The notes beneath the pieces were generated by a model that worked only from the letters and a program-made list of their open reading frames with translations, did not search any database and was not told the origin of the DNA. Of a stretch of 12,137 bases of DNA, positions 5,288 to 12,137 are shown piece by piece; within the stretch, counting starts at the first letter, position 1, and each line of letters starts with the position of its first letter. This stretch comes from Lachnospiraceae bacterium UBA1755. GTDB lineage: Bacteria; Bacillota; Clostridia; Lachnospirales; Lachnospiraceae. Location: the NCBI GenBank assembly GCA_002314805.1, contig DCHJ01000055.1, positions 1 to 12,137 of the forward strand. Direction: 5' to 3'. The translations under genes and the position numbers were made by a program.

Positions 5288-5869
5288 ATGACAGCACGAA
5301 ACGAGCAAAAAGAGCATCGTCGGCAGATGATACTGGAGACTGCGCTCGACCTGTTTGTAAAAAAGGGCTACAGCGAAACAAAGATAACCGATATTGCCCG
5401 GGCTGCGGATATGAGTACCGGGCTGCTTTTCCATTACTTTGACTCAAAGGAGGCTCTCTACCGCGAACTGATAACCCTCGGCGCTGATGGTATGAAATCA
5501 CCGCAGCGGATAGCGGGCGACAGTCCCGATGCACTTGGATTTTTCACCGGCTTTTTAGACTCTCTTTTTGAATATTCACAAAAGCAGCCGTTTGTGTCAA
5601 AAATGTTTGTGCTGATGTCTCAGGCACGACGCAGCAGCGGCACGCCTCCGGAAATACGCGAGCTTTCCATGTCTGTAGACCAGATCGGACTGTCGGCAGA
5701 GATGATCCGGCGCGGGCAGGCTGAAGGAGTTTTCCGCGAGGGTGACCCGGTAGCGCTTTCGGCCGCGTTCTGGTGCTGCGTGTGTGGAATAATGGAATTG
5801 GCATCGTTAACACCGGACATGCCGATGCCCGAACCCGAATGGATCATCGACATAATCAAGAAGAAGTAA
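5288..5869 (+). CDS. TetR/AcrR family transcriptional regulator
   Basis: This 193-residue protein has the classic N-terminal TetR helix-turn-helix: RRQMILETALDLFVKKGYSE, TKITDIARAADMSTGLLFHY and FDSKEALYREL (about 11-61). An all-helical ligand and dimer domain follows, ending at the EPEWIIDIIKKK tail. An AGGAG site nine bases upstream supports the ATG at 5288. It precedes the FAD oxidoreductase by 14 bases, so the two are almost certainly co-transcribed, and an operator-like palindrome lies between promoter and gene. The usual model is repression of its own operon, relieved by a small ligand. Because the operator resembles a FadR box, a long-chain acyl-CoA or other lipid is a reasonable guess, but the ligand domain is too variable to confirm this. 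Confidence 0.93.
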   Translation: MTARNEQKEHRRQMILETALDLFVKKGYSETKITDIARAADMSTGLLFHYFDSKEALYRELITLGADGMKSPQRIAGDSPDALGFFTGFLDSLFEYSQKQPFVSKMFVLMSQARRSSGTPPEIRELSMSVDQIGLSAEMIRRGQAEGVFREGDPVALSAAFWCCVCGIMELASLTPDMPMPEPEWIIDIIKKK

Positions 5870-5883
5870 GGAGTATTTGACAA

Positions 5884-7371
5884 ATGAAATGTATCATCAT
5901 AGGGGGCGGCATAGCCGGGCTTACTGCCGGGATCTATGCCCTGCAAAACGGCTTTGAAACCGAGATTTACGAAAAGAACCTCGTGCCCGGCGGTGAGTGT
6001 ACCGGCTGGGAACGTCAGGGCTACACCGTTGACAACTGCCTCCACTGGCTGACCGGCTGCCGTGAAAGCGACGGCATATATGCGCTCTGGCAAAACATCG
6101 GGGCAATATCCGACAGTACAGAATTCATCCGCGAACCGTTCTTCTACAAACTTGAGGAGAACGGCACTGCGCTGCATTTCTGGCGTGACCTTGAGAAAGC
6201 ACGTGCGGAGTTTCTCGCCGTCGCACCGGAGGATAAAGAGCAGCTTGAATTGTTCTTTGACAGCGTTAAAGGTGCGGAATGCATCAAAATATCATGCGAT
6301 AAGTCACTGTCGGAAATGAGTCCGTTTGAGATTATCAGATTTGGAATGTCAATGTCTGAGATGGGAAAGGTCATGCGGGTGTACGGCCAGGAATCTCTCG
6401 AAAGCCTGGCGGCTCGTTTTTCCAATCCGCTTGTTAAGAAAATGCTTCTATGCTTTCTTCCGCCATGCTGCAAAGCTATTCCTCTCATTTCGTCATATGC
6501 CTTCTACACATCCGGCACGGCTGCCATCCCCAAAGGCGGCTCTGCAGCAATGGTGCGCCGCATCGTCAGACGTTATGAGAGTCTTGGCGGGAAAATGCAT
6601 TTCGGCTGCCCTGCCGAGAGAATTAACATAAAAGACGGTACTGCACAGTCGGTCTCATTCGCAAACGGCAGTACAATTCCGTGTGATTTTGTCATCGCCA
6701 CGGCAGACCCATCTGCCATGTTCGGGAAAATGCTTGACGAAAAGTATATGGATAAAGCTCTCAGAAAAGTGTATAACTCGGACAAATATCATGTTTTCTC
6801 ACAGTTTAACGTATCTTTTGGCATAATCGGTGACGGAAACTGCGGCAGCTTTGAGGGAACGACCATTTTCCCCTGCGCACCTTTCACTGTCGGAACAAGT
6901 GTAATAAACACGCTCGGAGTGAGATTATTCGATTATGATACCTCGCTGTTTCCAGCCGACAGACGCGTGCTTCAGTGCAATATTTTACAGAACCCGGAGG
7001 ATTACAACTTCTGGCAAGGGCTTTATCCTGACCGCGAACGCTATACTGCAGAAAAGCAGCACATCGCTGATGATGTGCGGGCGCGCATTGTCAGCTTCTG
7101 TCCCGAGCTTGACGGACGGCTCATTTTCCTTTCCGATTACTCGCCTGTCACCTTCACGAAATGGTGCGGCGCGTATAAGGGCTCTTACATGAGCTTCTTT
7201 GAAAAAAGCGGGAGCAAAACCCTGAACATAAAAAACACTATAAACGGGCTTGGCAATGTGTTCATCGCCGGTCAATGGCTGACCCCCAACGGGGGACTGC
7301 CCCTCGCGGCGATATCGGGAAGGTTTGCAGTAAACGCATTGCTGCGCGCCGCACGGAAAAGAAAAATCTGA
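5884..7371 (+). CDS. CrtI-type NAD(P)/FAD-dependent oxidoreductase
   Basis: This 495-residue flavoprotein belongs to the phytoene desaturase/carotenoid isomerase-like family (COG1233 type). The N-terminal dinucleotide-binding fold reads MKCIIIGGGIAGLTAGIYAL, with E30 as ribose ligand (YEKN), followed by PGGECTGW. The C-terminal FAD motif is NVFIAGQWLTPNGGLPLAAI (near 457-477). Length and both ends are normal, so the gene is intact. An AAGGAG site lies upstream of the ATG. No carotenoid synthase (crtB/crtM-like) is nearby, so a classical carotenoid pathway is not supported. Related anaerobe proteins are mostly uncharacterised and may saturate or desaturate polyprenyl or lipid substrates. It is controlled together with the TetR gene; the substrate is unknown. 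Confidence 0.9.
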   Translation: MKCIIIGGGIAGLTAGIYALQNGFETEIYEKNLVPGGECTGWERQGYTVDNCLHWLTGCRESDGIYALWQNIGAISDSTEFIREPFFYKLEENGTALHFWRDLEKARAEFLAVAPEDKEQLELFFDSVKGAECIKISCDKSLSEMSPFEIIRFGMSMSEMGKVMRVYGQESLESLAARFSNPLVKKMLLCFLPPCCKAIPLISSYAFYTSGTAAIPKGGSAAMVRRIVRRYESLGGKMHFGCPAERINIKDGTAQSVSFANGSTIPCDFVIATADPSAMFGKMLDEKYMDKALRKVYNSDKYHVFSQFNVSFGIIGDGNCGSFEGTTIFPCAPFTVGTSVINTLGVRLFDYDTSLFPADRRVLQCNILQNPEDYNFWQGLYPDRERYTAEKQHIADDVRARIVSFCPELDGRLIFLSDYSPVTFTKWCGAYKGSYMSFFEKSGSKTLNIKNTINGLGNVFIAGQWLTPNGGLPLAAISGRFAVNALLRAARKRKI

Positions 7372-7426
7372 TCTAGGGAAGCGCCTTGCCCGCAATCGTT
7401 GTCACAGACTCCAAAAAGAACTTGCA

Positions 7427-7445
7427 CGGGGCATTATCTGCCCCG
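7427..7445 (+). terminator. 7-bp GC-rich hairpin after the oxidoreductase gene
   Basis: CGGGGCA-TTATC-TGCCCCG is a perfect seven-pair stem with a five-base loop, 55 bases after the stop. The following ATGCTTCTCTTACTT is only mildly T-rich, so it is an intrinsic terminator of modest quality. Apart from this and the promoter at 7503-7532 the gap 7372-7575 holds nothing I can support. Confidence 0.5.
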
Positions 7446-7502
7446 ATGCTTCTCTTACTTGGCCGATTACAACATTCATCCTTCCTGGTCGACGGATTTT
7501 CA

Positions 7503-7532
7503 TTGACAATTCCCTTCCCTCTATACGATAAT
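7503..7532 (+). promoter_or_regulatory. sigma-A-like promoter of the lipoprotein gene
   Basis: TTGACA (7503-7508) and GATAAT (7527-7532) are separated by 18 bases, about 44 bases upstream of the lipoprotein ATG. This indicates independent transcription from the upstream TetR operon. Confidence 0.6.
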
Positions 7533-7575
7533 CCGTTTAAGACACAAATCCATTCTCTCCGGAAAGGAGTTCCGC

Positions 7576-8742
7576 ATGAAGAAAAAGATCACACGAATTG
7601 TACTGATAACCGCCCTCGTGCTTTCTGCCGCACAACTCACGGCCTGCAGCAGCGATATATCCGCCGTGACTGAGAGTACTGCCGCAGCGGAAAGCAATCG
7701 TCAGATATCGGAAACCGAACCGGTATCGCATGAATCCCCTGCAGCAGAAACCTTGCCGGATTCTTCCCGGGACTCAGCCCCCGGCGAAACTGCCATTATT
7801 AAAGAAAGCAAGTCCGACGATTCGCCTGTATCTGAAACAGATATTTCCGTTTCTTCCCTTTCTGCCGCTGCCATCGGTTCTCCGGATGATGATATAAAGC
7901 TCGCTTTCGCGTCTGAACGACCATTCAACGAAGCCGAGTTCCCGGATCTCCTGACAAAAAGTAATCTCAGCAGTCAGACGATCAACGGTATTGTCAAAAC
8001 CGCCGATGCTCTAAATGATGGTAGTAATTATGCCGGTGCAACGGATCATTTTTTCAATTACACATTTGCGCAATATCTTGTCCCTGATGATATAACCGGT
8101 GAGAGAATTATTGGTGCATATATCTCAACCGGTGATCCCCTGTCCGATGACTTCATGCGTTCTGCCGGATATGAAAACTATGACATCGATTACTGTTATC
8201 CCTCCGTTCCGTCTGCATCAGCAGCGGAGGAATACTGTTCCCCTGTTTGGGCTGATCTGAAGATCGACGGAAAGAACTATAAGTATTATTTCCATGACAA
8301 CCAGTTTGTACGAAGATATGCCCCGGAGGGCATATCCGACAACCCCAGTGTCAGTGATTTTGTAAACGGTGTCTATAAACTTGGCTGCTATCTTGGGAGT
8401 ATTATTAACAAGGAAAGAAATGTCTATGATCTGCTGATCACTTCAACAGATGCGTACGAGGATCTGGGGGACCGTATCGTCATTCGCTGCCCGCTGTCCT
8501 TCAGGAACAAGTCTGTCGCGTTATATGTTGATGATAAGACGGTTTTTTCGGAAGACTGTGACCTGGTACCGTTTGATGGCTATCAGGACGGTGACACTCC
8601 TCTGACCTGGTACAGACGCAAACTTGAAGACACTTACAATGATGACAGCAATTTGGCATCCATGCCCTTGATCGGTAGTTTTCCTGTAAAAGCGACCGGC
8701 GGACATGTTGATGAGCTTCTCGGCTGTTACTGGTGGGACTGA
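7576..8742 (+). CDS. membrane-anchored lipoprotein with Ser/Glu-rich stalk and unknown C-terminal domain
   Basis: This 388-residue protein starts with a lipoprotein signal peptide: KKK, a hydrophobic core, then lipobox L-T-A-C with the lipidated Cys at residue 24. Residues about 25-105 are low-complexity, rich in Ser, Glu, Thr, Ala and Asp, a typical Gram-positive stalk. From about 106 to the end the sequence is more complex and looks folded, with many aromatic residues and several Cys; it ends GCYWWD. I do not recognise this domain. An AAAGGAG site precedes the ATG at 7576. It appears monocistronic, with its own promoter and a strong terminator about 210 bases downstream. A surface-exposed ligand-binding or structural role is likely but not shown. 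Confidence 0.85.
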   Translation: MKKKITRIVLITALVLSAAQLTACSSDISAVTESTAAAESNRQISETEPVSHESPAAETLPDSSRDSAPGETAIIKESKSDDSPVSETDISVSSLSAAAIGSPDDDIKLAFASERPFNEAEFPDLLTKSNLSSQTINGIVKTADALNDGSNYAGATDHFFNYTFAQYLVPDDITGERIIGAYISTGDPLSDDFMRSAGYENYDIDYCYPSVPSASAAEEYCSPVWADLKIDGKNYKYYFHDNQFVRRYAPEGISDNPSVSDFVNGVYKLGCYLGSIINKERNVYDLLITSTDAYEDLGDRIVIRCPLSFRNKSVALYVDDKTVFSEDCDLVPFDGYQDGDTPLTWYRRKLEDTYNDDSNLASMPLIGSFPVKATGGHVDELLGCYWWD

Positions 8743-8953
8743 AAAATCCAATCAACAGCGACCACATCCATCGAAAACCTGTACTATCGCCTTCCCACGG
8801 AGGCTCAACCACTACAATATTATTCTATTTTCACTAATCGCCCGACATCACCACATTATTTCGCTTTTTCACCGGGTGAAAGAAATGACCCATTTATTCA
8901 AGTCCGCAGGACTCCCGATAAATGTATTTCGCCCGGCTTTCCGACACACCGGA
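8743..8953. other. intergenic stretch without a supportable gene
   Basis: This is the first part of the 393-base space between the lipoprotein stop and the DUF3021 stop. Its only clear structure is a 15-bp palindrome, TTTCACC-G-GGTGAAA (8867-8881). Frames open across it lack ribosome sites and recognisable protein features. The terminator at 8954-8997 follows, and 8998-9135 is T-rich and then featureless. Confidence 0.6.
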
Positions 8954-8997
8954 AAAAGAGACCGACCGGTCTGCAGTTAACGCGGTCTGTCTCTTTT
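8954..8997. terminator. strong bidirectional intrinsic terminator
   Basis: AAAAGAGACCGACC (8954-8967) pairs with GGTCTGTCTCTTTT (8984-8997): 13 of 14 positions pair around a 16-base loop. On the plus strand the stem runs into CTTTTCTTTTT; on the minus strand it runs into a run of T from the A-tract at 8953-8957. It serves both the lipoprotein gene (plus) and the LytTR/DUF3021 pair (minus), which converge here. Confidence 0.85.
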
Positions 8998-9135
8998 CTT
9001 TTTACTCTGTTCTTTTTTACTCCGTTAAAAATGTCCGTTATCCTTTTTACCGGCTTCACTATTGTCTGATTATGTAGCTCTGTGAATGCAATGCTGCAGA
9101 TATTTTGCCGGAAATACGCCAGTCCACAGAACTGA

Positions 9136-9555
9136 TCATTCCTTTGCATTCCTGCTCAGCCGTTCATTTGCCCGCTTCGCCTCTGCCTTCCACGAAAAAT
9201 AGCACGCAGCGTATATGATAAGATAGACTATGATGAACGGAACAAGTACTGTCAGCAGACTTGTTGTCTCGTAATTGCAGAGCTTCATCGCCGCTATAGT
9301 TACCGCAAAACAGATTACTGCATGGATTGCTGTTGACAGCGGAAGGCTCAGCTTACAGCTAAACATTATCAGCCTTGTTGCTATCCCATACAGGATCGAA
9401 GCGATCATCCATATGATAAAGCCCTTGACGGTATCATTGTATCCGCCAAAGATACAGCAGATTATTACAGTAACGATTGCTCCGGTCCCTATGCTCCCCA
9501 ATACCGTTCTCACCCATGACAGGCACGGGCTTATACCGTTTTTTCTATTATTCAT
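9136..9555 (-). CDS. DUF3021 family four-TM membrane protein
   Basis: This 139-residue protein has four predicted membrane segments (about 18-37, 46-64, 73-91 and 99-120) and a basic C-terminal tail (SWKAEAKRANERLSRNAKE). Size, topology and position directly after a LytTR-domain gene match the DUF3021 family. In LytTR regulatory systems such as HdrRM and BrsRM of Streptococcus mutans, a membrane protein encoded next to the regulator inhibits it; whether those are strict homologues I cannot tell. The ATG at 9555 has an AAGGAGAGG site inside the upstream gene, and one base separates the LytTR stop from this start (TGA-A-ATG), so translation is probably coupled. Its role is inferred as holding the regulator in check. 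Confidence 0.85.
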   Translation of the reverse strand: MNNRKNGISPCLSWVRTVLGSIGTGAIVTVIICCIFGGYNDTVKGFIIWMIASILYGIATRLIMFSCKLSLPLSTAIHAVICFAVTIAAMKLCNYETTSLLTVLVPFIIVYLIIYAACYFSWKAEAKRANERLSRNAKE

Positions 9556-9556
9556 T

Positions 9557-9994
9557 TCAAATCCTCTCCTTAAACTCTTTAAAATAACGTCTTGAGATTA
9601 TCAGCTTTTCCGGACGGTTCTTAAGAAACGCTATATAATTCCCGCTGAACTCTGCCTGAATCGATTTTACAAAATCAATATTTACTATCGTACTTTTTGA
9701 GATCTGCACAAAGGATGATCTGTCCAGTCTGCTGCTGATCTCATACAGACGCATCCTTGAAGTGAAGCTTTCACTTTCTGTGTAAATCTCGACTTTATCC
9801 GCTGCTGATGCGATAAACACAATATCTCTGCAGTCGATAAAGCATGAGTCCCCGTCAGAAGCAACCTCCAGCCGCCTAACAGCAGCCGGCGCCTTTATCC
9901 TTGCAATAAGTCCTGCTACCTCCGGACTCGACAGATCTCCTCTGATGATAACCTCCGGTTCAGCCAGCTCCATATCCTCCAGTATCAGCTTCAT
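9557..9994 (-). CDS. LytTR-family DNA-binding regulator
   Basis: This 145-residue protein has a short N-terminal part (1-44, no receiver domain) and a C-terminal LytTR domain (about 45-143). Typical LytTR strands are visible: DCRDIVFIASAADKVEIYT, SRMRLYEISSRLDRSSFVQI, SKSTIVNIDFVKSIQAEFSG and RPEKLIISRRYFKEFKERI. The SKSTIVN and SRRYFKEFK segments are the usual signature and are well kept. LytTR proteins bind tandem 9-10 bp repeats about two helical turns apart. With no phospho-acceptor domain, control is likely through the DUF3021 membrane partner encoded directly downstream. An AAGGAGG site five bases from the ATG fixes the start. Divergent transcription from the lipoprotein/acyltransferase pair makes those genes the likeliest targets. 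Confidence 0.93.
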   Translation of the reverse strand: MKLILEDMELAEPEVIIRGDLSSPEVAGLIARIKAPAAVRRLEVASDGDSCFIDCRDIVFIASAADKVEIYTESESFTSRMRLYEISSRLDRSSFVQISKSTIVNIDFVKSIQAEFSGNYIAFLKNRPEKLIISRRYFKEFKERI

Positions 9995-10032
9995 TGATAC
10001 CTCCTTTTTCCCTGTCCTTAAGAACTGTGCTC

Positions 10033-10038
10033 ATTATA
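10033..10038 (-). promoter_or_regulatory. -10 box of the LytTR gene
   Basis: TATAAT on the minus strand lies about 40 bases upstream of the LytTR ATG. No good -35 lies 16-18 bases further up (GTACAC at 17), as expected for an activator-dependent or weak promoter. Confidence 0.45.
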
Positions 10039-10077
10039 CAGCAACAGATTATTTTGTGTACTTCAAATCGCTAAGCG

Positions 10078-10109
10078 GTCAAAAAACGCCCGTAACAGGA
10101 TAAAAACAT
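10078..10109. promoter_or_regulatory. A-tract direct repeat between divergent promoters (possible LytTR site)
   Basis: GTCAAAAAACG (10078) and GATAAAAACAT (10099) start 21 bp apart, the two-turn spacing typical of LytTR half-sites, midway between the two divergent -10 boxes. The shared sequence is mostly the A-run, and it does not fit the published LytTR consensus well, so this is only a candidate. Confidence 0.25.
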
Positions 10110-10131
10110 ACTATTTTTGTAAGAAGTATAC

Positions 10132-10137
10132 TATAAT
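10132..10137 (+). promoter_or_regulatory. -10 box upstream of the second lipoprotein
   Basis: TATAAT with no recognisable -35 at 16-18 bases (TACTAT at 17). The predicted start, about 10144, falls inside the first copy of the 30-bp repeat and would give a leader of roughly 190 nt before the ATG at 10332. Confidence 0.4.
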
Positions 10138-10139
10138 TT

Positions 10140-10231
10140 ACGTGTATCCACCCCCTTTACGGATCACATCAGCGTCACAACATATTACTGACAAAAAGAG
10201 AACGTGTGTCCGTCCCTTTACGGTATCACAT
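10140..10231. repeat. 30-bp imperfect direct repeat, 62 bp apart
   Basis: Copies lie at 10140-10169 and 10202-10231. Aligned with two one-base gaps, 26 of 31 columns agree; the shared cores are ACGTGT, CCCTTTACGG and ATCACAT. The 62-bp offset is close to six helical turns. The first copy overlaps the predicted transcription start of the lipoprotein gene. The remaining untranslated stretch 10232-10331 shows nothing else I can name. Confidence 0.6.
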
Positions 10232-10331
10232 TGATCGCTGTATTCCCAAAGGGATGGATTCTGTTTGTATGAGACAGCTCTTTCGTTTCAGTACAAACCA
10301 CTCCCACAGAAAAATACTAAGGAAGATCAAC

Positions 10332-10922
10332 ATGAAACTCAAGCTCACTATACTTATAACTGTTCTTGCGGTAACCGCTGCAATTTCAGCCTGTTCCAAA
10401 TCAGACGCCTTCCCCGAAAAACAGGAAACAATCTCAACCGGCCCTGTAACAAAACCGGCTGACGTTGAAAGTTCTGACGGTACAGCACCTGATGCCTCTG
10501 GTAAAAATAACGCTGCCGATGAAATATCCGGGACCGACAATTCTGACAAAAAAGCAAATCCTGACGATACCAATAACTCCGCACAGGATAATCCCGGCGG
10601 AAAGTCCGTGACGGAAGCAGACACCGGCACAGACTCAGGCTCTGCCTCAAAAAAACCAGCAGACGCAAAAGACCATTCCGGGACCGCTGCCGCTATAGAA
10701 ACAAACTCTGCCGACAAAACAGCTCCGACATCTTCTGCGACCCGCGAAACAGTATCTGAACACAAATCACCGGAAGCAGAGACCGAAACAGCTGCTGAAA
10801 GCCAGTCTCCCACACAGCATGAATCTGCCGCCGACATACCCGGTTCCCTTCCGGCAGAGACGATCTATGTCCCTGATAACAACAATGATATGGGCTGCAT
10901 CGATGACGGCCTGACCTGGTAA
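10332..10922 (+). CDS. low-complexity lipoprotein (stalk-like)
   Basis: From the ATG at 10332, supported by AAGGAAG eight bases upstream, this is 196 residues. The frame is open further up to a GTG at 10206, but only the ATG places a proper signal peptide at the N-terminus. The signal is MKLKLTILITVLAVTAAISA followed by the lipobox Cys at 21 (I-S-A-C). Nearly all of the rest (about 22-175) is Ser/Thr/Ala/Asp/Lys/Glu-rich and predicted disordered. The last 20 residues (TIYVPDNNNDMGCIDDGLTW) look more specific and carry a single Cys. There is no folded domain, so it may be a spacer, a surface decoration, or a protein that lost its domain. It sits four bases before the acyltransferase gene and divergent from the LytTR gene. 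Confidence 0.8.
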   Translation: MKLKLTILITVLAVTAAISACSKSDAFPEKQETISTGPVTKPADVESSDGTAPDASGKNNAADEISGTDNSDKKANPDDTNNSAQDNPGGKSVTEADTGTDSGSASKKPADAKDHSGTAAAIETNSADKTAPTSSATRETVSEHKSPEAETETAAESQSPTQHESAADIPGSLPAETIYVPDNNNDMGCIDDGLTW

Positions 10923-10926
10923 AATT

Positions 10927-11991
10927 ATGAACACTGATCACGGAAAACGGATATCTCTTTCATACATACGTGTCATCGCAACATGCTGTGTCGTCCTGCT
11001 GCACACCTGCTACATGGCGGTCTCACTCTACGGCCAAAGTATTTCTGCTGCAGAACGTATAGGAAGTCTGACCGTCACACACCTTATGATGTCTGCAGTA
11101 CCCTGCTTTGTGATGGTCACGGGCGCACTTCTGCTCGACCCCAAAAAGGAAATCCCCATAAAGCGGCTTTTTTCACGCTACATTCTCAGGATCCTGCTCG
11201 CGCTGGTTATATCAAGCCTCGTTTATAAGCTTTTCGATATCGTCATGAGCCGCGGTACAGAGCCATTTTCCGGAGCCGCTCTTTACGACTGTATCCGCAA
11301 GCTGCTCACCGGAACCGGCTGGTCCCATCTGTGGTATCTGTATATGCTAGTCGCATTGTACCTTCTTATGCCGGTTTTCAAAGCAGTAACAAAAGCATGT
11401 AATGACTCGTCTCTCAGGTATATAATTATCATCGGCTTCATATTCACCTGTCTTTTTCCAATATTAAGAAAAGCAGGGGGAACTTCGGCTTTTTATATTG
11501 ATCTCGCTACAGTCTACCCGATATATCTGTTAACAGGCTATGTCATCTCCCGGAAAATACTGGATGTCAGCAGGTTTTCTCTGCCTATGGTCGTTATGGG
11601 AGCGGCCGGTATTGCTGTGGCTTCATACCTGCGCTACTCAAAGGAGCTTGAATTCTTTGACTGTCTCCTCGGATATTCATCTCCCCTGACTTTTATTGCC
11701 TCTGCGGGCTTGTTCTCTCTGCTCATTGATAAGGAACAACTTTGCACACTTTCTTCAAAACTGATTTCAGCAATAGATCCTGTATCGCTGGAGATATATC
11801 TGATACACATAATCTTCCTGAGACTTATCCTGCGATATATGCAGATCGATCCATTCTGCGGCAATCCGCTTACTGTGCTCTGCATGTTCACAATAACAGC
11901 ACTGTCCCTTGCAGTATCTGCTCTTTTGGGGCATGCCATAAAACTGCTCCTTTCAGTTATGCGAAAGAAATTCAGGAAAACCAGCATCTGA
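10927..11991 (+). CDS. acyltransferase-3 family membrane protein
   Basis: This 354-residue polytopic protein with about ten hydrophobic segments matches the acyltransferase 3 (PF01757, OafA/WecH-like) family. Visible marks are the N-terminal SYIRVIATCCVVLLHTCY, with the candidate catalytic His at 26; the second segment PCFVMVTGALLLDPKKEIPI; and the RLFSRYILRILLAL segment. These enzymes transfer acyl groups, often acetyl or succinyl, to surface glycans or other extracytoplasmic acceptors. Length is normal and the C-terminus (MRKKFRKTSI) is basic. No clear ribosome site precedes the ATG. Only four bases separate it from the lipoprotein stop, so it is probably translated by re-initiation. Control by the divergent LytTR system is plausible; the acceptor is unknown, though the Ser/Thr-rich lipoprotein or cell-wall glycans are options. 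Confidence 0.88.
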   Translation: MNTDHGKRISLSYIRVIATCCVVLLHTCYMAVSLYGQSISAAERIGSLTVTHLMMSAVPCFVMVTGALLLDPKKEIPIKRLFSRYILRILLALVISSLVYKLFDIVMSRGTEPFSGAALYDCIRKLLTGTGWSHLWYLYMLVALYLLMPVFKAVTKACNDSSLRYIIIIGFIFTCLFPILRKAGGTSAFYIDLATVYPIYLLTGYVISRKILDVSRFSLPMVVMGAAGIAVASYLRYSKELEFFDCLLGYSSPLTFIASAGLFSLLIDKEQLCTLSSKLISAIDPVSLEIYLIHIIFLRLILRYMQIDPFCGNPLTVLCMFTITALSLAVSALLGHAIKLLLSVMRKKFRKTSI

Positions 11992-12137
11992 TTGTGATTC
12001 GCTCTCAGCCTGCAGCTGCATCCAATACCATCCTTTCATTTGGAGTGGTATATGGGGGGACGTGGTATATTGCGGCACCGCTGCAGTGTTTATCTGTCTT
12101 TCGCTGTATGCGTACTCAATCAATACCGTCTTGCGTT
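11992..12137. other. window end, no gene recognised
   Basis: No supportable coding frame was seen. ATACCA-TCC (12025-12033) can pair with GGA-G-TGGTAT (12042-12051) around an eight-base loop, about 33 bases after the acyltransferase stop. It is followed by ATGGGGGG rather than T residues, so it is not a convincing intrinsic terminator. Confidence 0.5.

Noticed and set aside
5620..6177. 185-residue minus-strand frame across the TetR/oxidoreductase boundary
   Set aside because: It is antisense to two well-supported genes, has no family signature, and its composition follows the complement of the real codons.
8898..9149. 83-residue minus-strand frame downstream of the DUF3021 gene
   Set aside because: It runs straight through the bidirectional terminator, overlaps the DUF3021 3' end and has no ribosome site or domain.
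10206..10331. N-terminal extension of the second lipoprotein from a GTG at 10206
   Set aside because: It would put 42 residues ahead of a textbook lipoprotein signal peptide; the ATG at 10332 has its own AAGGAAG site.
10226..10837. 203-residue minus-strand frame opposite the second lipoprotein
   Set aside because: It mirrors the low-complexity stalk (Ser/Ala/Val repeats) and has no recognisable domain; the sense gene has a ribosome site and lipobox.
12025..12051. Hairpin after the acyltransferase gene as a terminator
   Set aside because: The stem has a bulge and is followed by a G-run instead of T residues on the plus strand.

Overview
The window looks like a chromosomal accessory stretch of a Gram-positive Clostridia-type bacterium (Bacillota, perhaps a gut Ruminococcus/Oscillospiraceae or Lachnospiraceae relative). 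This rests on protein families and signals: a YozG/DUF2975-type pair, a LytTR/DUF3021 pair, two lipoproteins with classical lipoboxes and long Ser/Glu/Asp-rich stalks, strong AGGAGG-type ribosome sites and sigma-A-like promoters. The genus call is inference only. No rRNA, tRNA, CRISPR array, transposase or integrase was seen.

Left half (about 1-4860, all minus strand): a probable polycistronic unit starts at a TTGACA/TAAGAT promoter at 4831-4860, followed by a structured leader of about 140 nt. In transcription order it holds a DUF2975 membrane protein, a small Xre/YozG-type regulator, a five-TM membrane protein with a C-terminal Ltp-like region predicted to lie outside the cell, a 28-codon ORF overlapping the next start, a group-2-like sigma-70 factor with changed promoter-contact residues, a 55-residue TPR-like protein, and a cytoplasmic protein with about twelve 22-residue leucine-rich repeats. 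Immediately after comes a C-terminal remnant of a DUF4143 ATPase. Membrane sensor-like protein, sigma factor and two protein-interaction scaffolds together are the best candidate here for an undescribed regulatory system.

Middle (4868-7371): a degenerate, truncated Xre regulator (minus strand) lies divergent to a TetR/AcrR repressor and a CrtI-type FAD oxidoreductase (plus strand). The TetR gene has a clear promoter with a palindrome just downstream of the predicted start. That palindrome closely resembles the Bacillus FadR box, suggesting an autoregulated two-gene operon linked to lipid or isoprenoid metabolism.

Right half (7372-12137): a lone lipoprotein with its own promoter ends before a strong bidirectional terminator (8954-8997). 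Convergent to it is a LytTR regulator/DUF3021 membrane pair on the minus strand. Divergent from the LytTR gene, across about 340 nt holding two -10 boxes without good -35 boxes and a 30-bp imperfect direct repeat, is a second lipoprotein that is almost entirely low-complexity stalk, followed closely by an acyltransferase-3 family membrane enzyme. The last 146 bases contain no gene I can support.
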